From Paenibacillus lycopersici (GTDB lineage Bacteria > Bacillota > Bacilli > Paenibacillales > Paenibacillaceae), in the NCBI RefSeq assembly GCF_010119935.1, contig NZ_CP048209.1:5747001-5811000 (forward strand): a stretch of 64,000 nucleotides of DNA, in the 5' to 3' direction. The translations under genes and the position numbers were made by a program. The notes under the pieces were generated by a model that ran no database searches, was not told where the DNA came from, and saw nothing but the letters and a program-made list of their open reading frames with translations. Positions 49,260-58,236 of this stretch are shown here, piece after piece (within the stretch, counting starts at the first letter, position 1; each line of letters opens with the position of its first letter).

Positions 49260-51017
49260 TTAAGCCAAATTGATCGCCCGAATCGTCTCGAGCGGAATCT
49301 TCGGCCGGCGGTCTTCCGTCAACAGGCCGTTGATCTCCTGCTGCACGTCAGTCACTTGCGTATAGCAATAGCCGCAGATGCCGTCTATGTGCTTGATCGC
49401 TTGCGTGATGCCGCGGAAACGGGCGACGAACGCCTCCTCGTCGGCCACTTGGTTGCCGTAGCCCCAGCCCTTCTCGTCGCGGAAGGCGATACCGCCGAAT
49501 TCGCTGATGATGATCGGCTGACCGCGGTACGCGTAGCCTTGCGCCAGCGCGAACCGCCCGTTGTTGAAGGCCAGCTCGTTGCCGGTAATGCCATCCAGGT
49601 TACGGTAGCGGGCAAGAAACTTCTCGCCGCTTTCTTCGTAATCGTGCAGCGTCAGGATGTCGGAGACGGTGTGCTCCCAGCCGTCGTTAACGATGACCGG
49701 ACGCATCGGATCGATCGCCTTGGTCAGATGGTAGATCGCTTCCGTGAACTGCTGCTGGCGCTTGTCGGCGAAAACGTTGCCGATGCCCCATGATTCGTTG
49801 AACGGCACCCATGTCACGATGCTTGGATGATTGTACTGCTGCTGCACGATCTCCAGCCACTCGCGGGTGAACCGGTCGAGCGCCTCGTCGTTGAATTCGT
49901 ACGTGGCGGCCGCTTCCGACCAGACGAGCAGCCCCTTCACGTCGCACCAATACAGGAATCGCGCGTCCTCGATCTTCTGGTGCTTCCGCACGCCGTTGTA
50001 GCCCATCGCCATGATCGCGTCGATGTCGGCAATGATCGCCTCTTCCGACGGCGGCGTCAGGTGACTCTCCGCCCAATAGCCCTGGTCGAGAATCAAGCGC
50101 TGATAGAGCTGATCGTAGTTCAGCATGATTTTGCCGTTCACGATGGCAATCTTCCGCAGTCCGAAGTACGAGCCCACGCGGTCGACGACCCGGTCGCCTT
50201 GGCGAAGCACAAACTCAACTTCGTACAGCTTCGGGTTCTGCGGGCTCCAATATTCGATCCGCCACTCCCGTTTCTCGCTGATCAGATCCACCGTCGCGGA
50301 GAATGCCGAGCGGTCGATCAGCTGCGTCGTCTCTTTGATCAGGACGCCTTCCATGCTGATCGCGGTCGTCAGCCGCAGCGGCTCCGCGCAAGGCGCGATC
50401 GCCACGCGGTAATCGAAACGAACGGAGTTGGCGTCGGCGTCCGGCGTGATTTTCACGTTCCGCACATGATTCGCATCGACGTATTCCAGCCAGACGGTCT
50501 GCCAGATGCCCGTCGTCTGTACGTACCAGCAGCCGAAATTCTCCTTGCGCCAGCGCTGCTTGCCTCTTGGCTGCGTGCCGCTCTCGGTGTCTTCCGCTCT
50601 GACGACGACTTCATTCGCTTCGCCGGGCTTCAAGAAGGACGTCACATCGAACGAAAATGCGGCGTACGCGCCCTCGTGGCTGCCCGCATAGGCGCCGTTC
50701 ACCCATACTTTGGCCAGGTAGTCTACCCCTTGGAAATGCAGCAGTACCCGCTTGTCCCGCTGCTCCGCGGGCACCTCGAACGTCCGCCGGTACCAGACGT
50801 ACGGGTGGGCGGTCTCGTCCGCGATGCCGCTCGCCTTGGTCTCGTACGCGAACGGCACCTCGATGCGCAGGTCGCCGGGAAACGCTTCAAACCAGCGCTT
50901 CGTTTCCCCTTCGTCGGCATCGTCGAACCGGAAATCCCACGTGCCGTTCAGATTAAGCCAATCTTGGCGGACGAATTGCGGCCGCGGATAGTCCGGGCGG
51001 TAAATGCTTAGCGTCAT
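49260..51017 (-). CDS. Glycoside hydrolase family 2 enzyme (beta-glucuronidase/galactosidase-like), copy 1
   Basis: 585 residues from the ATG at 51017 (CAAAGG upstream). Order: GH2 sugar-binding beta-sandwich (YPRPQFVRQDWLNLNGTWDF ... VWVNGAYAGSHEGAY), immunoglobulin-like domain, then a TIM barrel with acid/base Glu in WVPFNESWG and nucleophile Glu in IISEFGG. No signal peptide, so cytoplasmic and acting on imported glycosides. Clearly homologous along its whole length to the GH2 at 53617-55377. Last gene of the seven-gene operon. Confidence 0.9.
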   Translation of the reverse strand: MTLSIYRPDYPRPQFVRQDWLNLNGTWDFRFDDADEGETKRWFEAFPGDLRIEVPFAYETKASGIADETAHPYVWYRRTFEVPAEQRDKRVLLHFQGVDYLAKVWVNGAYAGSHEGAYAAFSFDVTSFLKPGEANEVVVRAEDTESGTQPRGKQRWRKENFGCWYVQTTGIWQTVWLEYVDANHVRNVKITPDADANSVRFDYRVAIAPCAEPLRLTTAISMEGVLIKETTQLIDRSAFSATVDLISEKREWRIEYWSPQNPKLYEVEFVLRQGDRVVDRVGSYFGLRKIAIVNGKIMLNYDQLYQRLILDQGYWAESHLTPPSEEAIIADIDAIMAMGYNGVRKHQKIEDARFLYWCDVKGLLVWSEAAATYEFNDEALDRFTREWLEIVQQQYNHPSIVTWVPFNESWGIGNVFADKRQQQFTEAIYHLTKAIDPMRPVIVNDGWEHTVSDILTLHDYEESGEKFLARYRNLDGITGNELAFNNGRFALAQGYAYRGQPIIISEFGGIAFRDEKGWGYGNQVADEEAFVARFRGITQAIKHIDGICGYCYTQVTDVQQEINGLLTEDRRPKIPLETIRAINLA

Positions 51018-51136
51018 TGTTGTCACCTTGCCTTTGGTATAATAAGTGCTGCGATCTGCAGACTATGGAATAAATCGTCTAAGCATCGTTTACATGACAT
51101 GCGAAATGGGAGGCGCTTCGTCGCCCGCCTCGCCGG

Positions 51137-53590
51137 TCAAGGAGCCGGCGCAATCCGGAACGCGCCGAACCGGGCGCCGCCGCCAACCGACTTCAAGCCG
51201 GCGCGGCCGTGCAGGAACGCCGAATCGCTCTCGTCGGCGTAGCGAATGAGCGGCTCCGCGCCGGAGCCGGCGTACACGGCGATCGTATTGCCGACCGCAG
51301 TGACTTTCAGGCGAATCGTCCCGCCCGGCTGCGGCAGAATCGTCTTCGCGTCCGCGAGCGGCGTCGTGCCGTAATCGTGCTTCGCCAGATGGACGCCTTG
51401 TCCGTCGACGTAAGCGAAGTAGCCGCGCAGGAAATCGCTGCGGTTCTGGTTCAGCTCCATGCCGTTGGCCGGCTCGGTGACGCGGACGAGAATGCCCGTC
51501 TGCCCGCCGTCTTCCGGCACCGTGGCATCGGCTTCGACCGCATAATCGGTCCAGCCGTCCTCGCCGGTCAGAATCTTGCCGTCTTCGTCCGACGTGACGC
51601 GCAGCTGGCCGTCCTTGGCCGACCAGACGCCTTCGTAGCGCGTCCATCCGGGAATGAACTTGACGCCGAAGTCGTCCGTCTTGGCGGTCACCGGGGCGTA
51701 CGGAGAGGCCGCGAACCAGGCGGCGTCAAGCGTGCCGCGCACGGTCTCCAGCGTGAGCCGGTGATTCCCCGCCGCCAGCTTGACGCCGTGCGCCGAGACG
51801 GTCTGCCAGGCGCCGCCGACCGGCTTGACGGCCAAGTCGCCGACGACCGGCTTGCCGTCCTCGGTCAAGCGGAGACTGGCGCCCTGCTCGCCGGCGGCAA
51901 CGCGGAAGTCGAAGCTGTAGACGCCGCCTTCGGCTGCGTTGACCCGATAGGTCAACGGCTGCGACGCATCCAGCTTCGATGCCGCGAGCCCGCCGGCGCC
52001 ATCGCTTGTCAACCCGTTCGCACGGGCCGCTCCGCCCTCATCCTGGAACGCGTTCACGCGTCCCGGAAGCGGCGCGTAGGCCAATCCGGCCGCGCTGCCG
52101 TCCACGGCATCGCTGAACGCGACGTACCCGAAGGACGCATCGGCGCCCTCGACGGCGTAACCGATCGCCCCCGCGCCCGCTTCGGCCGGCAGCTCCGCCG
52201 CGAGCAGCTTCATGCCTTCCGCGTAGACGGTCAGCGCGCTGCCGGCTTTCTCGACGCGCAGCGTCTGCAGCTGGCCGAGATCGAGATTGCCCGGCACGGA
52301 CGCCGAGACGTGCATGACTTCCGCGCCGTCGTTCACGTAACGCGCTTCCAGCTTGCCTTCGGCCGCGCTCCAAGTCGCTATTCCGTAATTGTTCTTATCG
52401 GCATACGAGAACACGATGCCTGCCTTCCCTTGCTTGCCGGATAGCAGGCGGACATGATATTCCGCCGTGAAGCTGTCCGCCGTCTTCGCCTTCGAGACGA
52501 GCATCGATAAGCCGGACTCGCCCGCGCCTTCCGCGGTCAGCCCTTGGCCATCGCCGATCGCCCACTTCGCGCCGCCAACGCTCTTCCAGGCTTGGCCCGG
52601 CTTCTTGCGGTCGAACCGGTCGGCGAACACCGGCAGCGCCGGCGCCGCCTGCTTAGACGAAGTCGGGCCGGCCACTTGCAGCAGATTCCCGTCCCAGACG
52701 ATCCGGTCGAGATTCATATGCCGCAGCGGACCGACGACGCCGTGTCCTTCGAGATTGTGATACACCATATATTGCGTGTCCAGATCCGGACCCGTGACGA
52801 CGGAGTTATGGCCGAGCCCGACGGTCGCTCCCTCCGCGCGCAGCAGGACGGGATCGTTCGGCTGGCTGCGGAAGCCCTGCAGCGGCGAAGCGCTGACCGC
52901 CGCGTCGACGCGATATCCGGCGCTGAACACGTGATTGCCCGTGTAGGTCATATAATAGCGGTCATGATGCTTGAACACGGTCGGCCCTTCCGTCCAACCG
53001 CCCATGTAGGCGCCCGTCTGCGCTTCTTCCGGCGCGACGGTCAGCGGGTCGGTCATCGGCGCGGCCTGGATTCCCATGGGGCCGGCATAGTAGAAGTACC
53101 ACTGCCCGTCGTCGTCGACGAACGTCGTGCCGTCTATGGTGCGGCCGAAATTATCGGTCGCGACCTTGAACGGTCCCGTCGGCCTGTCGGCAACGAGCGC
53201 GTAATGCCCTTGTCCGGCCGGCGATGTATACATGTAGAACTTGCCGTTCCAATAGCGCACTTCCGGCGCGTACGCCGCGGTCGTAACAGGATCTTCCGTG
53301 CATAAGCCTTCGTATTTCCAGTCTTCGAGGTCTGCGGACGACCAGACTTTCACGCCCGCGTCGGTATCGCGCGTGCTGACGTACAGATAGTACGTACCGT
53401 TGTAGGCGAAGACGAACGGGTCGCCCAGGCCGTATTCGCCCCATTCGTCGGGCAGGCTGATCGGATTCGTATACGTGCGGACGGCTGTCGTTACCGAAGC
53501 CTCCGGCTTGCCGTCGTCGTTCCCCGCGCAGCCTGCCGCGCCGAGGCACAGCAGGACCAGCAGCGGCCCCGCCCATTTCATGCGTCCCAT
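51137..53590 (-). CDS. Secreted GH43-type lipoprotein with C-terminal beta-sandwich modules
   Basis: 817 residues from the ATG at 53590 (GGAGGG 8 nt upstream). Lipobox GAAGC (Cys21), then a five-bladed beta-propeller (about 38-340): YTNPISLPDEWGEYGLGDPF with the catalytic-base Asp, YAPEVRYWNGKFYMY, and DGTTFVDDDGQWYFYY; MGGWTEGPTVFKHHDRYYMTY supplies the general-acid Glu. The rest contains concanavalin-like modules of the GH43 C-terminal/LamG kind and a CBM-like jelly roll. It should trim arabinan/xylan-type or other side chains at the cell surface, feeding the ABC importer of the same operon. Sandwiched between two GH2 genes. Confidence 0.88.
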   Translation of the reverse strand: MGRMKWAGPLLVLLCLGAAGCAGNDDGKPEASVTTAVRTYTNPISLPDEWGEYGLGDPFVFAYNGTYYLYVSTRDTDAGVKVWSSADLEDWKYEGLCTEDPVTTAAYAPEVRYWNGKFYMYTSPAGQGHYALVADRPTGPFKVATDNFGRTIDGTTFVDDDGQWYFYYAGPMGIQAAPMTDPLTVAPEEAQTGAYMGGWTEGPTVFKHHDRYYMTYTGNHVFSAGYRVDAAVSASPLQGFRSQPNDPVLLRAEGATVGLGHNSVVTGPDLDTQYMVYHNLEGHGVVGPLRHMNLDRIVWDGNLLQVAGPTSSKQAAPALPVFADRFDRKKPGQAWKSVGGAKWAIGDGQGLTAEGAGESGLSMLVSKAKTADSFTAEYHVRLLSGKQGKAGIVFSYADKNNYGIATWSAAEGKLEARYVNDGAEVMHVSASVPGNLDLGQLQTLRVEKAGSALTVYAEGMKLLAAELPAEAGAGAIGYAVEGADASFGYVAFSDAVDGSAAGLAYAPLPGRVNAFQDEGGAARANGLTSDGAGGLAASKLDASQPLTYRVNAAEGGVYSFDFRVAAGEQGASLRLTEDGKPVVGDLAVKPVGGAWQTVSAHGVKLAAGNHRLTLETVRGTLDAAWFAASPYAPVTAKTDDFGVKFIPGWTRYEGVWSAKDGQLRVTSDEDGKILTGEDGWTDYAVEADATVPEDGGQTGILVRVTEPANGMELNQNRSDFLRGYFAYVDGQGVHLAKHDYGTTPLADAKTILPQPGGTIRLKVTAVGNTIAVYAGSGAEPLIRYADESDSAFLHGRAGLKSVGGGARFGAFRIAPAP

Positions 53591-53616
53591 GCGGTCATCC
53601 CTCCGTTCGCCGGATT

Positions 53617-55377
53617 TTACCGGCCTGCCACGATGCGGCGAATCTGCTCCAGCGGCAGCTTCGGCTGCCGGTCGTACGTGAGCAGCCCGTTGATCTCCTG
53701 CTCCACGTCGGTCAACTGCGTATAGCAGAAGCCTTGCACGAGCGGCGCTTCGCGAAGCGGCTCCACGACGTTGCGCAGCCGTTCTTCGAAGTCGGCCTCG
53801 TCCTTGGCGCCGGAATAGCCCCAGCCTTCCCAGTCGCCCTTCTGGAAGGAGATGCCGCCGAACTCGGTCACGAGCAGCGGCTGGCCTTCGTACGGGTAGC
53901 CCGGCACGAGAATCCAACGGTTGCCCGGGCGGGCGGCGAGCGCCTTGTCGATCGACGAATACCGGTCGTCCAGCACCTCGCGGCGCCATTCGTAATCATG
54001 AATCGTAACGAGGTCGGTTGTCACGAGTTCCCAGCCGTCGTTGGAGATGACCGGACGGGTCGGATCGAGCGATTTGGTCATATGGTACATCGCCAGCGCA
54101 TGCTGCCGCTGCTGTTCGTCGACGAGGATGTTGACGACGCCCCAGCTTTCGTTGATCGGCACCCAAGCGACGAGGCAAGGGTGGTTGTAGTCGCGTTCGA
54201 CCGCTTCGATCCATTCGCGCGTCACGCGGCCGACGTACGGCTCGGAGAAATGGTACGCGTTCGCCATCTCCCCCCAGACGAGCAGACCGAGCCGGTCCGC
54301 CCAATACAGATAGCGCGGATCTTCGATTTTCTGATGCTTGCGGGCGCCGTTGAAGCCCATTTCCTTCGTCAGCTCGACGTCGCGCTTGAGCGCTTCGTCG
54401 CTCGGAGCGGTCAGGAGGCCCGTCGGAAAATAGCCCTGATCGAGCACGAGCCGCATCTCGTACGGCCGGTTATTCAGCAGCACCACGCCGTCCTCGATGG
54501 AGATTTTGCGCATGCCGAAATAGCTGTCGATGCGGTCGGCTTCCACCCCGTCGACGAGCAGCGTCAAGCGCAGGTCGTACAGGTTCGGCTTCTCCGGCGT
54601 CCACCAGCGGCCAAGTCCGTGGTCATTGAAGTCGTGAATGCCGATAATGCGCGTCTCGGCGTCACGCGTCACGCGGAACTGGTCTTCCGAGACGATTTCG
54701 CCTTCGAACGCGACCGTTGCGCGCAGGACGACGTCCGCTCCCGGCTTCAGGCCGGCGACGAACGCTTGAAGCTTGAGCTGGTTATGGTCGATGTCCGGCG
54801 TCAGGCGAACGCGTCCGATATGCGTCGGCGCGACCGGTTCCAGCCATACCGACTGCCAGATGCCCGTCGTGCGCGTATAGAAAATGCCGGCGGACTTCTC
54901 TTCCCAGAACTGCTTGCCGCGCGGCAAGGTCACGTCTTTGCTGTAGTCGACCGCCTTGACGACGACGACGTTCTCGCCGTCCCGCAGCGCCTCCGTGACG
55001 TCCGCCTTGAACGGCGTATGGCCGCCTTCGTGCGCCAGGACGAACTTGCCGTTCACCCAGACGCGGCAGTCGTAATCGACCGCGCCAAAATGAAGCACGA
55101 TGCGCATGCCTTCGTAATCGGCAGGCAGCGCGAACGAACGGCGGTACCATACGGTATCGTGGAACGCCGTATCCGCGATGCCGCTAAGCTCGCTTTGATA
55201 ACAGAACGGCACCGCGATGCGCGCCGGGAATTCCCGGCTGCCTTCGTGCCAGCCTTCGCGTTCCCCCGATTCGGAATCATCGAACGCGAATTCCCACTCG
55301 CCGTTTAAATTCAGCCATTTCTCGCGAACGAACTGCGGGCGCGGGTATTCGTCTCTAAGTTGTGTTGGTTGCACCAT
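53617..55377 (-). CDS. Glycoside hydrolase family 2 enzyme, copy 2
   Basis: 586 residues, start ATG with GAAGGAG upstream. Same plan as copy 1: YPRPQFVREKWLNLNGEWEF N-terminus, acid/base Glu in WVPINESWG, nucleophile Glu in LVTEFGG, C-terminal GFCYTQLTDVEQEINGLLTY. No signal peptide. Identity with copy 1 is obvious but only moderate, so substrates may differ (for example alpha-anomer position or aglycone). The gene ends 26 bp before the GH43 gene. Confidence 0.9.
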   Translation of the reverse strand: MVQPTQLRDEYPRPQFVREKWLNLNGEWEFAFDDSESGEREGWHEGSREFPARIAVPFCYQSELSGIADTAFHDTVWYRRSFALPADYEGMRIVLHFGAVDYDCRVWVNGKFVLAHEGGHTPFKADVTEALRDGENVVVVKAVDYSKDVTLPRGKQFWEEKSAGIFYTRTTGIWQSVWLEPVAPTHIGRVRLTPDIDHNQLKLQAFVAGLKPGADVVLRATVAFEGEIVSEDQFRVTRDAETRIIGIHDFNDHGLGRWWTPEKPNLYDLRLTLLVDGVEADRIDSYFGMRKISIEDGVVLLNNRPYEMRLVLDQGYFPTGLLTAPSDEALKRDVELTKEMGFNGARKHQKIEDPRYLYWADRLGLLVWGEMANAYHFSEPYVGRVTREWIEAVERDYNHPCLVAWVPINESWGVVNILVDEQQRQHALAMYHMTKSLDPTRPVISNDGWELVTTDLVTIHDYEWRREVLDDRYSSIDKALAARPGNRWILVPGYPYEGQPLLVTEFGGISFQKGDWEGWGYSGAKDEADFEERLRNVVEPLREAPLVQGFCYTQLTDVEQEINGLLTYDRQPKLPLEQIRRIVAGR

Positions 55378-55441
55378 GTTCTCCCACTCCTTCGAAGCTT
55401 ATCTATTTCTAATTGTTTTCCTGTTTCGATAATCAACCGGC

Positions 55442-56455
55442 CTATTTGCTTTTCTTCGTAATAATCCACACGGAGAACGTCACGACGCCGAGCACGGCCA
55501 GAGCCAGTCCGAGACCGCCCGGCGCGCCGACCGGCACGCGGTTCTGTTGATTGCCTTTCAAGGCGAAAATCATCATGTTGCTCATCACCAAATACCACAG
55601 CACGTTCCGTCCCATCGTCTCGAAGACGGCGAACGGCGCCGGATACCGCTCCATCAGCTTGCCGAGCAGGTAATAGCCGTAGAGAATCAGGGCCGGACCG
55701 ATAATCCACCATACCGACGGCGGGAACCGTTCCGGCAAGGCCGCGTCATCCGCGATCAGGCGCCACAGGAACGCCCCGGACGCGGCGAGGGCGCCGGCAA
55801 GCACGCGCCAATCCCAGCCGATGCGGTAACGCGCGAATAAGATGCCGATCAGATAGTACGGAAAATATTGCAGCACCGGGAACGAAGCGAAGTCCCGCGT
55901 GCCGACGAGCGGCCCGAGCTTCATCGCGTGAACCGAACCGTAAGGCAGCCACGTCGTCAGCAAGAGCAAGCCCGCCGCGGCGAAGCCGAGCCATCTGCGC
56001 CCGGCAAGCGCTCTAAGCGGTACGAATAGAAGAAGACCGGCGATCATCAAATACGTGAACGACCAGAGAAACTCGGACCAGCCCGGCATGTCGTTCAGCA
56101 GGAGGATCGGTCCGACCGTCGCCCGGGACAGCGCCCTGCCGTCGATGAACAGCCTGTAAGCCAGCCCGGATAGATAGAAGGCCCCCAGCGTCTTGACCGC
56201 CGCGAGCAGCATGCGCGGCGCCGCCTGCCGGAACGTCTTCGTATAGTAAGCCAGCTGCGAGACGTACCCGAAGCTGAAGACGAATCCCGTGAACGTGATC
56301 AGATTAATGACGTCGATGATTCGCTGCCCGCCGGGATATACCTGTTGGTCGCTAAAAAACTGCAGCGTATGGCAATAGACCATGCCCAGCACGAGCAAGC
56401 CTTTGAATAGATCGATCGCCCTCTCCCGCTTGCGCGCGGCCGGTGCGCCTATCAT
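55442..56455 (-). CDS. Polytopic acyltransferase-3/DUF1624-like membrane protein
   Basis: 337 residues, about ten TM segments. N-terminal RERAIDLFKGLLVLGMVYCH matches the 'R-x-x-xIDxxKGxxxxxxxxxH' start of integral membrane acyltransferases (OafA/OpgC/HGSNAT-like), with the probable catalytic His in TM1. These enzymes move acetyl or succinyl groups on or off sugars across the membrane. It overlaps the permease stop by 4 bp, so it is part of the carbohydrate operon, which is unusual; it might acetylate or deacetylate the transported glycan (inference). Confidence 0.65.
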   Translation of the reverse strand: MIGAPAARKRERAIDLFKGLLVLGMVYCHTLQFFSDQQVYPGGQRIIDVINLITFTGFVFSFGYVSQLAYYTKTFRQAAPRMLLAAVKTLGAFYLSGLAYRLFIDGRALSRATVGPILLLNDMPGWSEFLWSFTYLMIAGLLLFVPLRALAGRRWLGFAAAGLLLLTTWLPYGSVHAMKLGPLVGTRDFASFPVLQYFPYYLIGILFARYRIGWDWRVLAGALAASGAFLWRLIADDAALPERFPPSVWWIIGPALILYGYYLLGKLMERYPAPFAVFETMGRNVLWYLVMSNMMIFALKGNQQNRVPVGAPGGLGLALAVLGVVTFSVWIITKKSK

Positions 56456-57258
56456 CCTTTAATGCCGGACAGGCTGATTCCTTTGACGATCTGGCGCTCG
56501 AAGATGATGAAGAGCAGCATGATCGGCAGGGAAGCGATCGTATTGACGACCATCGGCTTCACGTAGTCTTCCGAATACTGGCTCATCAGCGTCGGAATGC
56601 CCATCGGCAAGGTGAACAGATTATCGTCCGTGATCGAGAGGAACGGCCAGAGGAAGTTGTTCCACGAGCCGATGAACGTCAGGATCGCCATCGAGGCCAG
56701 CGCCGGACGGGTCAGCGGCAGCATGATGCTGCCGAAGATGCGCCACGTGCCGCCGCCGTCCATCTGCATGCTCTCGAGCAGGTCGTTCGGCACGCCGTCG
56801 AAGAAGCTCTTGAGCACGATGACCGCGAACGGGGAAGCCAGCGCCGGAATGATCAGGCCTTGGTACGAGTTGAGCAGGTTCATGCCCTTGGCCACCTGGT
56901 ACAGCGGGATGATGATCGCTTCGCCCGGCACGAGCAGGCCCGCGAGAATGAAGAAGAAGAAGACCGAACGGAAGTGGAACGGCACCTTCGACAGCACGAA
57001 GGCCGCCAGCGCCGCGATGATGACCGTCAGCACCGTGACGCACGCGGCGACGAAGAAGCTGTTCAGCACCCAGTTGGACAGCTTCGTTCCGTTCAGCACC
57101 TGGTCGTAGACGGCGAACGAATACGGCGGCGTGAACCAATCGACGACGCTGACGATCTTCATGCCTTCTTCCTTGATGGACACGATCAGCATCCATACGA
57201 CCGGGGCCAGGAAAACGAGAGCGAACAGCAGCGAAATGATCCGATACACATTTTTCAT
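56452..57258 (-). CDS. MalG-type carbohydrate ABC permease
   Basis: 268 residues, six TM segments, LVPGEAIIIPLYQVAKGMNLL and coupling loop ESMQMDGGGTWRIFGSIMLP. The start overlaps the previous stop by one base (TGATG). Confidence 0.9.
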   Translation of the reverse strand: MKNVYRIISLLFALVFLAPVVWMLIVSIKEEGMKIVSVVDWFTPPYSFAVYDQVLNGTKLSNWVLNSFFVAACVTVLTVIIAALAAFVLSKVPFHFRSVFFFFILAGLLVPGEAIIIPLYQVAKGMNLLNSYQGLIIPALASPFAVIVLKSFFDGVPNDLLESMQMDGGGTWRIFGSIMLPLTRPALASMAILTFIGSWNNFLWPFLSITDDNLFTLPMGIPTLMSQYSEDYVKPMVVNTIASLPIMLLFIIFERQIVKGISLSGIKG

Positions 57259-58148
57259 CAGGCTTGCGCTCCTTTCCGGTTGTTCAGCCAGTATTGGAAG
57301 ACCGAGAGCACGAGCAGAATCGCGAACAGCATGTAGGACATCGTGGCCGCGTAGCCGAGGTCGTTCTTCTTGAAGCCCGTCTCGTAGATCAATTGAATGA
57401 TCGGACGGGTTTGGTCGAGCGGGCCGCCCCCCGTAATAATGTAGATTTGCATGAATACTTTGAAGGACGCGATAATCTGCAGCATCGTAATCGTCTTCGT
57501 GATCGGGCTCAGGTACGGGAACGTGATCCGGAAGAAGATCTGTGTATCGTTCGCGCCGTCCAGCCGGGCGGCCTCGTAGATTTCATCGGGAATTTCCTGC
57601 ATGGCCGACAAATACAAAATGAAGTTGAAGCCGACCGTCCACCAGAGCGTAAGCAGCGCGATGGCGATCCAGGAAAGATTCGTTTCGTTCAGCCAGAAGA
57701 TTTCGGTGTTCTGGGGCAGCAGATGAATCCAATGAAGCGCCGAGTTCACGAGCCCGGTATACGGTTGAAACACGAAGAGGCCCAGGAACGAAGCGACTGC
57801 GACGGACAAGACGCTGGGCAGGAAAAAGACGCTGCGGTAAAAGCGCTGCAGCCTGGATTTGCGATTGGCGATCATGGCAAGCGCGATGGCAAGGATAATC
57901 ATCGTCGGCGTCGTCAGCACGACGAAAATCAAGGAATGGCCGAGCGCCGCCCACATGTCCTTGTCGTGAATCATTTTCGAATAGTTGTCCCAGCCGACGT
58001 ATTTCATTTTTTTGATCAGCGTCCATTTGTAGAACGACATGTTCACGCCTTTGATGATCGGCCAGATCGTGAACAGGATATAAATAACCAGGAACGGCAG
58101 CAGGAACAAAAGCGCCACAAGATCCGCTCTAAGCTTGCCCATTCTCAT
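57258..58148 (-). CDS. MalF-type carbohydrate ABC permease
   Basis: 296 residues from the ATG at 58148 (GGGGGAGG upstream). FLLPFLVIYILFTIWPIIKG first TM and coupling loop EAARLDGANDTQIFFRITFP. Forms a heterodimer with the next gene's product. Confidence 0.9.
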   Translation of the reverse strand: MRMGKLRADLVALLFLLPFLVIYILFTIWPIIKGVNMSFYKWTLIKKMKYVGWDNYSKMIHDKDMWAALGHSLIFVVLTTPTMIILAIALAMIANRKSRLQRFYRSVFFLPSVLSVAVASFLGLFVFQPYTGLVNSALHWIHLLPQNTEIFWLNETNLSWIAIALLTLWWTVGFNFILYLSAMQEIPDEIYEAARLDGANDTQIFFRITFPYLSPITKTITMLQIIASFKVFMQIYIITGGGPLDQTRPIIQLIYETGFKKNDLGYAATMSYMLFAILLVLSVFQYWLNNRKGAQA

Positions 58149-58236
58149 ATTTTGCCTCCCCCTCTCCGTTTCCGAGAGCGAGCTTGGAACCGGAATTGGC
58201 CCCAAGCTCGCGGGAAACGATGCGATATGAATCGGA